Assembly: GCA_003167015.1 (NCBI GenBank)
Contig: PMUF01000621.1
Location: 5,137 to 23,421 of the forward strand
From: Chitinophagaceae bacterium
GTDB lineage: Bacteria > Bacteroidota > Bacteroidia > Chitinophagales > Chitinophagaceae
DNA length: 18,285 bases
Reading direction: 5' to 3'
The notes under the pieces were generated by a model that was not told the origin of the DNA, searched no databases, and was given only the letters and a program-made list of their open reading frames with translations. Below are positions 7,998 through 13,527 of the stretch, piece after piece; position 1 is the first letter of the stretch, and every line of letters starts with the position of its first letter. Made by a program: the position numbers and the translations under genes.

Positions 7998-9110
7998 CTA
8001 GAACAACTTCATCTGCTCACCCGGTCTTCTGAACTGCGAGCAATCCAACTCCCATCGCTCTGCGTTCAATCCATACTTCTCCGTATAGCGAGCGTATTGC
8101 TGCGCTACCAGCTGCGCGATATTGCCTTCGCCGCGCATCCGCACCCCCCATCGGCTGTCGTTGACTTTACCATCATGGCCGGCTTCGATGAGATGCCACA
8201 CTTTGTCGGCTCTGTCCGGGAAATTTTTGTAGAGCCAGTCATGAAAGATCAGCTTGATGGCGCCGTTAAGGCGGATGAAGGTATAAGCGGAGAAGGTAGC
8301 ACCATTCTCCGCGGCGGCTTTCATGATACGCTGCATTTCATGCTCATTGAGTCCGGGGATCATCGGGCCGAGCATGACGCCCATGCGGACGCCGGCGTCG
8401 CTGAGCTCTTTAATGGTCCGTAGTCGTTGCCGCGCGGTTGTGGTGCGGGGTTCCATGACCCGGCGCAAGTCTTCGTCGAAAGAAGTGATGGAAATGAGAA
8501 TGGAGACCAATCTTTTTTTCGCCATCTCTGCCAGCAGGTCTTTGTCACGCAGGATACCGGCATTCTTGGTGATCATTCCGACAGGCTGGTTGAATTCCAG
8601 GCACGTCTCCAGCAGCTTGCGGGTGATGCCGAATTTCTTTTCAGCGGGCTGATAGCAATCCGTGTTACCGCTCAACGATATGGGCAGACATTCCCATTTG
8701 GGGTTCATCAGAAATTTACGCAACAGTTCGGGAGCGTTCTTTTTGACGATGATCTTTCTTTCGAAGTCGAGCCCGGCGCTATAGCCCCAGTATTCGTGAG
8801 CGTTACGGGCATAGCAGTAGGTACACCCATGCTCGCAGCCCTGGTAGGGGTTCATGCTGTACCACATGCCCACGTCCGGGCTGTCCACTTTGTTGACGAT
8901 GCCTTTTGCGTGCTCTTCCAGGTACTGGGTCTCGCTGTTGGGCTCTATCCATTCATCTATCGCCTCGATATGTTCTTTGACCCTTTCATTTTTCAGAAAG
9001 CGGTTTTTAGGGTTCAACTGGGCGCCTCGCCCCTTCAGGTATTGAACAGGATTGATGGGGCCGGAGTATTCGGGTACGCGGCCTTCGTCAGCCGGATCTT
9101 GCTGTATCAT
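7998..9110 (-). CDS. PA0069-type radical SAM protein (SplB-like superfamily)
   Basis: This 370-residue protein has the radical SAM cluster motif CEHGCTYC (Cys92, Cys96, Cys99), which binds a 4Fe-4S cluster and S-adenosylmethionine. It sits in the surrounding pattern MNPYQGCEHGCTYCYARNAH, typical of the PA0069/Rv2578c family (COG1533, the group that also holds spore photoproduct lyase). Other family stretches are SLSGNTDCYQPAE, TKNAGILRDKDLL, ISITSFDEDLRRVMEPR and GVMLGPMIPGLNEHEM. The reaction of this family is not established; relationship to photoproduct lyase makes nucleic-acid repair possible but unproven. It is the last gene of a minus-strand group with two 2H-phosphoesterase-like genes, 55 bases after the nearer one. 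Length and motifs look intact. Confidence 0.92.
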   Translation of the reverse strand: MIQQDPADEGRVPEYSGPINPVQYLKGRGAQLNPKNRFLKNERVKEHIEAIDEWIEPNSETQYLEEHAKGIVNKVDSPDVGMWYSMNPYQGCEHGCTYCYARNAHEYWGYSAGLDFERKIIVKKNAPELLRKFLMNPKWECLPISLSGNTDCYQPAEKKFGITRKLLETCLEFNQPVGMITKNAGILRDKDLLAEMAKKRLVSILISITSFDEDLRRVMEPRTTTARQRLRTIKELSDAGVRMGVMLGPMIPGLNEHEMQRIMKAAAENGATFSAYTFIRLNGAIKLIFHDWLYKNFPDRADKVWHLIEAGHDGKVNDSRWGVRMRGEGNIAQLVAQQYARYTEKYGLNAERWELDCSQFRRPGEQMKLF

Positions 9111-9165
9111 ATTGTTGATTTAAGTAATCACGGAACCTTCACGTATCCTCTGATTGATCGGTTGC

Positions 9166-9804
9166 TTACGCAAACAATTGTCCCTGGCGGATGGCCACCG
9201 GCAGGTTTTGAAAAGCGAACCTTTCTGCTATCTGCCACGCCATTTCACCCTCCCGCCGTTTCAACAGCAGCATCGCATCCGCGATGAACCTCCCGGTAAA
9301 GCTCTTATTGCTGTATTCCAGCCAACCTTTCTCATATTGCCAGGGCAATAATTTGCGGGCGATGGGCAGATAGGGTTCGTCGATAAAATGTGGCTTGTGG
9401 TCCTTGTCCAGCTTCATCAGTCTTTGGATGTCCTTGATCTCGTTGACCAGTCCGCGGATAGGCAGCTTGCTTGTCACATTGATAAAAATGCTGTGGGAGG
9501 GGAAGCTGCCGAAGTCTTTCAATTCCACCTTGAAAGGACAATAACCCATGGCGATGGCCCGGAGACGCTGTACGATGCGTTCTTCCATCAGCGCGAGCTG
9601 CGTGAATCTCACCAGCGTCACATGCGGTTTGCCGCCGAGGGCCGTGGGGGCCTGGTATGTTTCATAGAATTCTTTTTTTACCTGCTGGACCTTGTTGCGC
9701 AGTTCTTCATGCGGGTTGAGGATCAGGAGGTATTCATTGGTAGCCAGCTGCCTCTTATAGGTTTCGTTGAGGACGGTGGCAATAGGTTTGATCGCTTGTT
9801 GCAT
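9166..9804 (-). CDS. 2'-5' RNA ligase/2H phosphoesterase-like protein A
   Basis: This 212-residue protein belongs by pattern to the 2H phosphoesterase (LigT-like) superfamily, whose members act on 2'-5' or cyclic phosphodiester bonds in RNA or nucleotides with two HxT/S motifs. The first motif is intact: GGKPHVTLVRF, with His61 and Thr63. At the place of the second motif the sequence reads EPYLPIARKL, so His is replaced by Tyr145 and the Thr by Pro147. The classical two-histidine mechanism should therefore not work here, unless the nearby His137/His139 (DHKPHF) substitute. The rest of the fold looks complete, including the final strand block SNKSFTGRFIADAMLLLKRR. It is a paralogue of the gene upstream and probably co-transcribed with it and with the radical SAM gene. 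Confidence 0.82.
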   Translation of the reverse strand: MQQAIKPIATVLNETYKRQLATNEYLLILNPHEELRNKVQQVKKEFYETYQAPTALGGKPHVTLVRFTQLALMEERIVQRLRAIAMGYCPFKVELKDFGSFPSHSIFINVTSKLPIRGLVNEIKDIQRLMKLDKDHKPHFIDEPYLPIARKLLPWQYEKGWLEYSNKSFTGRFIADAMLLLKRREGEMAWQIAERFAFQNLPVAIRQGQLFA

Positions 9805-9838
9805 ACATTTCGTTTTTTAGTTTTAAAGTCAGATCATT

Positions 9839-9860
9839 CGGGTCCGGTCATCGGAGCCCG
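9839..9860 (-). repeat. Stem-loop in the gap between the two 2H genes
   Basis: CGGGTCCG at 9839-9846 pairs with CGGA plus CCCG at 9852-9860, with one bulged G at 9856 and a five-base loop. It lies in the 74-base gap between the two 2H-like genes. There is no T-run directly after it on the minus strand, so it is more likely an mRNA-processing or stability structure than a terminator, if it is functional at all. Confidence 0.45.
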
Positions 9861-9878
9861 ACAACCGCCGGCGCCCGA

Positions 9879-10685
9879 TCATTCCGGAGACAGCCGGAAA
9901 ATGTTGACCGTCTTACAGGGATCGAAGGAATGCCTTCGTTTCAGCAGCACCAGTTCATCCACCCGGAAAATTCCATGGAAGGTCTTCCGGGAATAATCGG
10001 GCATGGCCTTATTATAGACCTTTTCCGTCAGCCCGCCGGCGATACTCAGATAAGGCCGGCCGGTCATATTGACCGGAGGCCAGCCCGACGAACGGATAAA
10101 TTCGTCGATCGCCCGCAGCTGCTGCATCAATTCCCGCAGTGGCTGCGGGTCCTGCACCCGCAGGTAGATATTGCCGGGAATATGCTGGCTGGAAAAATTC
10201 GCATATTCCCGGCAATCCGCTAATGATCGTCCTGACGGACAAGCCGCCCCCGGCGGCTTAGGGGTGTGCGGGGGGATACCGCTATAATTATTGAGGGCGA
10301 TGTCGAAACTTTTGTGCTGATGACAGATCCGCTGGATCCACCGGATCACGGTATCCTCCGTCTCCTCGCCGGCCTGAAAAGCGGCCAGGGTGATATGCGG
10401 CTTGTTACGCGCCAGCCGCTGCTGCCCTTCCGGCGGCCGCCGGAGGCTTTCCGCAGGCGATGCCGGCGGATGCTGCCCCTGTAGCGGGTGCTGCCCGCGC
10501 CCGTCGCCGGGAGACCCTCCGCATGAACCGGCGGTGAAATATTCAGCATTAAATTGCTGTTGCTCTTCCAGCAACCTGTCCACGAGATCCCCGCGCGGAT
10601 AGATCACCAGCAGGTAGTCCGCCTGCCCGGGCCCTGCGGTCCGACCGGCGACCGGTATTGAATCTTTTACTAACCCCATTTCCAT
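9879..10685 (-). CDS. 2'-5' RNA ligase/2H phosphoesterase-like protein B, with two GC-rich insertions
   Basis: This 268-residue protein is a clear paralogue of the downstream 2H gene: ADYLLVIYPRGDLVDRLLEE matches EYLLILNPHEELRNKVQQ, NKPHITLAAF matches GKPHVTLVRF, RPYLSIAGGL matches EPYLPIARKL, and YSRKTFHGIFRVDELVLLKR matches the paralogue's last strand block. The first HxT motif is intact (His97, Thr99); in the second, His is replaced by Tyr212 with Ser214 kept, the same His-to-Tyr change as in the paralogue. The extra length lies in two Pro/Gly/Arg-rich stretches, residues about 52-93 and 140-168, which fall in loops, carry DNA palindromes and an 18-base tandem duplication, and look like later insertions that kept the frame. 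The gene starts 77 bases from the divergent umuD-like start. Confidence 0.8.
   Translation of the reverse strand: MEMGLVKDSIPVAGRTAGPGQADYLLVIYPRGDLVDRLLEEQQQFNAEYFTAGSCGGSPGDGRGQHPLQGQHPPASPAESLRRPPEGQQRLARNKPHITLAAFQAGEETEDTVIRWIQRICHQHKSFDIALNNYSGIPPHTPKPPGAACPSGRSLADCREYANFSSQHIPGNIYLRVQDPQPLRELMQQLRAIDEFIRSSGWPPVNMTGRPYLSIAGGLTEKVYNKAMPDYSRKTFHGIFRVDELVLLKRRHSFDPCKTVNIFRLSPE
10170..10216. repeat. Perfect 16-bp inverted repeat inside the 2H-B gene
   Basis: ATTGCCGGGAATATGC at 10170-10185 is repeated inverted as GCATATTCCCGGCAAT at 10201-10216, with a 15-base spacer. It lies at the end of the second inserted stretch of the 2H-B protein and codes for residues about 157-172. Sixteen perfect pairs are unusually long for a coding sequence. 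It may be a former palindromic element or the ends of a small inserted unit. Confidence 0.7.
10241..10259. repeat. GC-rich palindrome in second insertion of 2H-B
   Basis: AAGCCGCC at 10241-10248 and GGCGGCTT at 10252-10259 form a perfect 8-bp stem with a CCC loop. It encodes the Pro-rich part (K-P-P-G-A-A) of the second insertion in the 2H-B protein. It resembles the palindromic core of REP-type elements, but only this copy was noticed in the window. Confidence 0.55.
10429..10496. repeat. Palindrome and 18-base tandem duplication in first insertion of 2H-B
   Basis: TCCGGCGGCCGCCGGA at 10429-10444 is a perfect 16-base palindrome. Nearby, GCGGATGCTGCCC (10466-10478) and GCGGGTGCTGCCC (10484-10496) are direct repeats with an 18-base period, which give the protein its repeated G-Q-H-P unit. 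Both lie in the stretch missing from the paralogous 2H-A protein, which supports growth of this loop by small duplications or by insertion of a palindromic element. Confidence 0.6.
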
Positions 10686-10710
10686 AAAAAAGATTTTAAA
10701 TGATCATTAT

Positions 10711-10740
10711 TTTAGTATAAATTTACTAAATTAATTAGTA
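10711..10740. promoter_or_regulatory. Alternating half-sites TTTAGTA/TACTAAA/TTAGTA (candidate operator)
   Basis: TTTAGTA (10711-10717) and TACTAAA (10724-10730) form a perfect 7-bp inverted repeat around six bases. The second half-site also pairs with TTAGTA at 10735-10740 across five bases. Three half-sites in alternating direction thus fill most of the 77-base gap between the divergent 2H-B and umuD-like starts. Such an arrangement fits a dimeric repressor controlling both directions. The regulator is unknown; the site does not match the E. coli LexA box (CTGT-N8-ACAG). Confidence 0.5.
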
Positions 10741-10748
10741 CTTGCAAA
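10718..10748 (-). promoter_or_regulatory. Candidate Bacteroidota promoter for the 2H/radical SAM operon
   Basis: On the minus strand TTTG (10748-10745) is followed after exactly 19 bases by TAAATTTA (10725-10718), which matches the Bacteroidota -33 TTTG and -7 TAnnTTTG boxes in all but the last base. It would start transcription about 25-30 bases before the 2H-B ATG. The boxes overlap the inverted half-sites, so a protein bound there would block it. No equally good promoter was seen for the plus direction. Confidence 0.45.
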
Positions 10749-10762
10749 GAAATTATTTATAT

Positions 10763-11197
10763 ATGGAACTCGAGCAATTTTTCGGCATGAGCTATAAGGG
10801 CTCCAAACGTTTCACCCAATGGGAGGTACCGGCCGCCAACGCCACCGGCTTCGGAGCTGCCGCAGACGATTATATGGAAAGAGGCATCGATCTGAACGAA
10901 CAGCTGATCCGTAACAAGCCTGCCACTTTTTTCATGCGGGTGAGCGGCGACGCGATGGTGGGCGCAGGCATTTTCAATGGTGACGTGGTGATTGTGGACA
11001 GGTCCGTCAAAGCGGCAAGCGGCAAGGTGGTCATCGCCACGCTGAATGGAGAGATGCTGATCCGCCGGCTCGAGAAGACGTTCAACAAGATCCGCCTCGT
11101 ACCGGAGACAGCCAGGCTATCTCCCATCGATGTAGACCTTTCCGCGTCGGAATTTTCGATCTGGGGAGTGGTGACATATGTGATACATGCGCTGTGA
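10763..11197 (+). CDS. umuD: UmuD-like DNA polymerase V subunit lacking the catalytic Ser and Lys
   Basis: This 144-residue protein (ATG at 10763) matches E. coli UmuD over its whole core: D-Y-x-E-x-x-I-D-L-N-x-x-L-I, then SGDAMVGAGIFNGDVVIVD and the final WGVVTYVIHAL. In UmuD, RecA filaments stimulate self-cleavage between Cys24 and Gly25 by the Ser60/Lys97 pair, giving UmuD', the active partner of UmuC. In a gapless alignment with an offset of four, Ser60 is Ala64 (codon gcg), Lys97 is Arg101 (codon cgc, in GEMLIRRL) and the cleavage pair is Thr28-Gly29. Both catalytic residues are thus missing, and self-cleavage should be impossible, while the fold and the UmuC partner remain. The frame is open back to a TTG at 10742, which I reject as a start. 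The umuC-like gene follows after 18 bases. Confidence 0.88.
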   Translation: MELEQFFGMSYKGSKRFTQWEVPAANATGFGAAADDYMERGIDLNEQLIRNKPATFFMRVSGDAMVGAGIFNGDVVIVDRSVKAASGKVVIATLNGEMLIRRLEKTFNKIRLVPETARLSPIDVDLSASEFSIWGVVTYVIHAL

Positions 11198-11215
11198 CCT
11201 TGAACCAATTCAGAT

Positions 11216-12499
11216 ATGAAGGCGATCGTCGACTGCAATAGCTTTTACTGTTCCTGTGAGCGGGTCTTCCGGCCCGATCTCCGGGACAAGCCTGTCGCGG
11301 TGCTCAGCAACAACGACGGTTGCATCATTTCCCGCAGCGATGAAGCCCGCCAACTGGGCGTAGGCATGGCCATCCCTTATTTTCAGGCGCGGCATCTCAT
11401 CGAAAAAAATGGCATTGCCGTGTTCTCCTCCAACTATCACTTATATGGGGACATGAGCTGGCGGGTGATGGAGACCCTGCGGATGCTGGTGGGAGAGGGG
11501 GAAAGAGTTGAGGTCTATTCGGTGGATGAAGCCTTTCTCGATCTGGATCATATCCCTGCCGGAGAACTCGCCGACTATGTCCTTCACATCAAGGATACGG
11601 TGGAGCAATGGACCGGCATCTCCGTCTCCATTGGTGTAGCCCCCACCAAGACACTGGCCAAGCTGGCCAACCGCCTCGCCAAAAAAGACAAGAAGGCTTC
11701 CGGCTGCATCAGCATCCTGGCCACGGAAGAACAACTACGCATCGCCATGCAGCAAACGCGGGTCGATGACCTCTGGGGTGTAGGAAGAGCATATGCCGGA
11801 AAGCTGATCAACTGGGGCATCACCAGCGCATGGGAGCTCTCGAACATGCCGGAAGACTGGGCCCCCACGCATATGGGCGGCGTGGTAGGCGTTCGGCTGA
11901 TCCATGAATTGAAGGGACAGCCGGCCATCGTCATGGAAGAAGAGCTGGTCGATAAAAAGATGATCGCCACCACCCGGATGTTCGGGCGTCCCGTTACCGA
12001 CGTCAGCGAGCTCAAAGAGGCCGTTGCTACCTATATTTCAAGGGCCGCGGAAAAACTTCGCCGCCAGCAAAGCGCCGCCCGGGTCGTCAGCGTTTTCATC
12101 GTGCCGAAAGAACAACCCGCTTCGACCCATTTCAGGCATGGCCCCACCGTCAGCAGCTATGCCGTTCTCCCTGTCCCTACTGCCCTCACCCACGAACTCA
12201 TCAAACAGGCGCTGACGCTGACGGATCAACTGTACGAGAAAGGAAAATCCTATAAAAAAGCCGGCGTGATGCTGAGCGGGCTGACGCCCGACGATTCGAT
12301 ACAAGGGAATCTCTTTTCCCCCGCTTCGGGCAATCAACACCGCTTTCTCATGCACACCGTCGATAACATTAACTTTGCCATGCGCGACGATACGGTGAAA
12401 TTCGGCGCCGCAGGCATGAAAAAAGACTGGAAGATGCGGCAGGAACTGCGGTCGGGAAGACATTCCAGCCGATGGGAAGAACTGAAGGGCGTGAAATAA
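11216..12499 (+). CDS. umuC: Y-family DNA polymerase, UmuC-like
   Basis: This 427-residue protein is a translesion DNA polymerase of the UmuC type. The catalytic acidic residues are present: Asp6 in MKAIVDCNSFY, and Asp104-Glu105 in VYSVDEAFLDLD. Other family marks are SNNDGCIISRSDEARQLGV in the fingers region, IGVAPTKTLAKLANRLAK in the palm, and DDLWGVGRAYAGKLINWGI, the helix-hairpin-helix of the thumb. Near the end SIQGNLF matches the beta-clamp binding motif (QxxLF), and the last 45 residues (FGAAGMKKDWKMRQELRSG, then RHSSRWEEL) match the DUF4113-type tail. Length is normal (E. coli UmuC has 422 residues) and nothing suggests loss of activity. It is co-transcribed with the UmuD-like gene. 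Its product copies past lesions, at the price of mutations. Confidence 0.95.
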   Translation: MKAIVDCNSFYCSCERVFRPDLRDKPVAVLSNNDGCIISRSDEARQLGVGMAIPYFQARHLIEKNGIAVFSSNYHLYGDMSWRVMETLRMLVGEGERVEVYSVDEAFLDLDHIPAGELADYVLHIKDTVEQWTGISVSIGVAPTKTLAKLANRLAKKDKKASGCISILATEEQLRIAMQQTRVDDLWGVGRAYAGKLINWGITSAWELSNMPEDWAPTHMGGVVGVRLIHELKGQPAIVMEEELVDKKMIATTRMFGRPVTDVSELKEAVATYISRAAEKLRRQQSAARVVSVFIVPKEQPASTHFRHGPTVSSYAVLPVPTALTHELIKQALTLTDQLYEKGKSYKKAGVMLSGLTPDDSIQGNLFSPASGNQHRFLMHTVDNINFAMRDDTVKFGAAGMKKDWKMRQELRSGRHSSRWEELKGVK

Positions 12500-12542
12500 T
12501 GGATTATTGGCACTAATGATTTTTTTCACCAATTTTAAAATA

Positions 12543-12581
12543 TTCTCCATGCTGATCCGTCTTCCTGAATAGCATGGAGGA
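12543..12581 (+). promoter_or_regulatory. Hairpin covering the start codon of the sigma factor gene
   Basis: CTCCATGCT at 12545-12553 is the inverted copy of AGCATGGAG at 12571-12579, with 17 bases between; a U-G and a U-A pair extend the stem to 11 pairs. The ATG of the sigma factor gene (12574-12576) lies in the 3' arm, so in mRNA the start codon would be hidden. This could reduce or regulate translation, or be a protein-binding site in DNA. Confidence 0.5.
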
Positions 12582-13158
12582 ATTATTGACCATCAACCCG
12601 GCTATGCCCTCATCGACGGGAAAAAATATCGCGTCAGTCATCAGCCAATTCGGCCGGAGACTGCTGGGCTTTATACGCCAACGGGTTGGTAACGAAGCCG
12701 ATGCGGAGGATATTTTACAGGATGTCTGGTACCAGCTGACGACAACGGTCGATACGGAACCCATCGAACAGATCAGCGGCTGGCTGTTTGCCGTAGCCCG
12801 CAACAAGATCATCGACCGCTATCGCCGCCGGCAACCGGCCTCCCTGGACTCGCTGCTGCCGGAAACAGACGAGCCCACTGCTGCAGACCTGGCCGGCCTC
12901 CTGCTGGATAACAGCCACAACCCTGAGTCTGCCAACCTGCGGGCCCTGTTCTGGAAAACCTTGCAAGAGGCGCTGGACGAGCTACCCGAAGAACAACGAA
13001 CGGTATTTATACAGAACGAACTGGAAGGCATCCCTTTCAAGGACATTGCCGCCGCAACCGGAGAGAAGATCAATACGCTCATCTCCCGGAAAAGATATGC
13101 CGTCCTCTATCTGAGAGAAAAATTGCTGACCCTGTATCATGAAATTATAGAATACTAA
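12574..13158 (+). CDS. ECF-type RNA polymerase sigma factor
   Basis: This 194-residue protein has the two-domain layout of extracytoplasmic-function sigma factors. Region 2 runs from about residue 20 to 85, with GFIRQRVGNEADAEDILQDV and SGWLFAVARNKIIDRYRRR, which bind the -10 region and core polymerase. Region 4 runs from about residue 128 to 185, with LDELPEEQRTVFIQNELEGI, the helix-turn-helix FKDIAAATGEKINTLISRKR and a short end. An acidic linker of about 45 residues joins them. The ATG at 12574 is used; an ATG at 12604 is an alternative. The next gene, 12 bases downstream, codes for a small membrane protein and would be the natural place for an anti-sigma factor, although it has no recognised anti-sigma domain. 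The signal and target genes are unknown. Confidence 0.92.
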   Translation: MEELLTINPAMPSSTGKNIASVISQFGRRLLGFIRQRVGNEADAEDILQDVWYQLTTTVDTEPIEQISGWLFAVARNKIIDRYRRRQPASLDSLLPETDEPTAADLAGLLLDNSHNPESANLRALFWKTLQEALDELPEEQRTVFIQNELEGIPFKDIAAATGEKINTLISRKRYAVLYLREKLLTLYHEIIEY

Positions 13159-13170
13159 AAAATTATAAAT

Positions 13171-13527
13171 ATGAAAAGACGTTTTCGCCTCCGCAAAGTA
13201 ATAGGCATTATTCTCCTGGCCATTATAGGAGTATTTGCCTTCGGCAGCATCGTCATGCTGCTATGGAACGCCCTGATGCCGGTCATCTTTCATCTGCCAC
13301 TCATCACCTTCTGGCAGGCATTGGGGCTGCTTGTACTGACCAAAATATTATTCAGCGGTTTCCGCGGTGGTGGCCCCAAAGGAAGATGGAAAGAAAAGCT
13401 CAACGACAGATGGACGAACATGACACCTGAAGAAAGGGAAAAAATCAAACAGGAGTGGGGTCGCCGCTGCCGGAGACCCTTCCGGCAGGATGAGCCTTCC
13501 AGGCCGGATGAGTCAATCACGAAATGA
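13171..13527 (+). CDS. Small two-helix membrane protein, co-transcribed with ECF sigma
   Basis: This encodes 118 residues. A basic start (MKRRFRLRK) is followed by two hydrophobic helices at about residues 10-34 and 41-60, then a Gly-rich turn (FRGGGPKGRW) and a charged, probably helical C-terminal part with W-T-N-M-T-P-E-E-R-E-K-I-K and an Arg/Asp/Glu-rich end. By the positive-inside rule both ends probably face the cytoplasm. It lies 12 bases after the sigma factor gene and its stop overlaps the methyltransferase start in ATGA. A role in holding or signalling to the sigma factor is possible from position, but no anti-sigma motif (such as a zinc-binding HxxxCxxC) is present. No family was recognised. 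Confidence 0.75.
   Translation: MKRRFRLRKVIGIILLAIIGVFAFGSIVMLLWNALMPVIFHLPLITFWQALGLLVLTKILFSGFRGGGPKGRWKEKLNDRWTNMTPEEREKIKQEWGRRCRRPFRQDEPSRPDESITK

Noticed and set aside
8427..9287. 286-codon open frame on the plus strand opposite the radical SAM gene
   Set aside because: It lies over the conserved radical SAM coding sequence in antisense and shows no recognisable protein features.
10429..10496. CRISPR-like or REP array in the GC-rich repeats
   Set aside because: Repeats are too short, too few and lie in an open reading frame; no regular spacer pattern.
10742..10762. Upstream TTG start for the UmuD-like gene
   Set aside because: It would add seven residues (MQRNYLY), falls inside the half-site region and has no ribosome-binding sequence; the ATG at 10763 fits the family length.
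12500..12542. Terminator after the umuC-like gene at the T-rich stretch
   Set aside because: A run of seven T is present but only a four-pair stem can be drawn before it, too weak to call.
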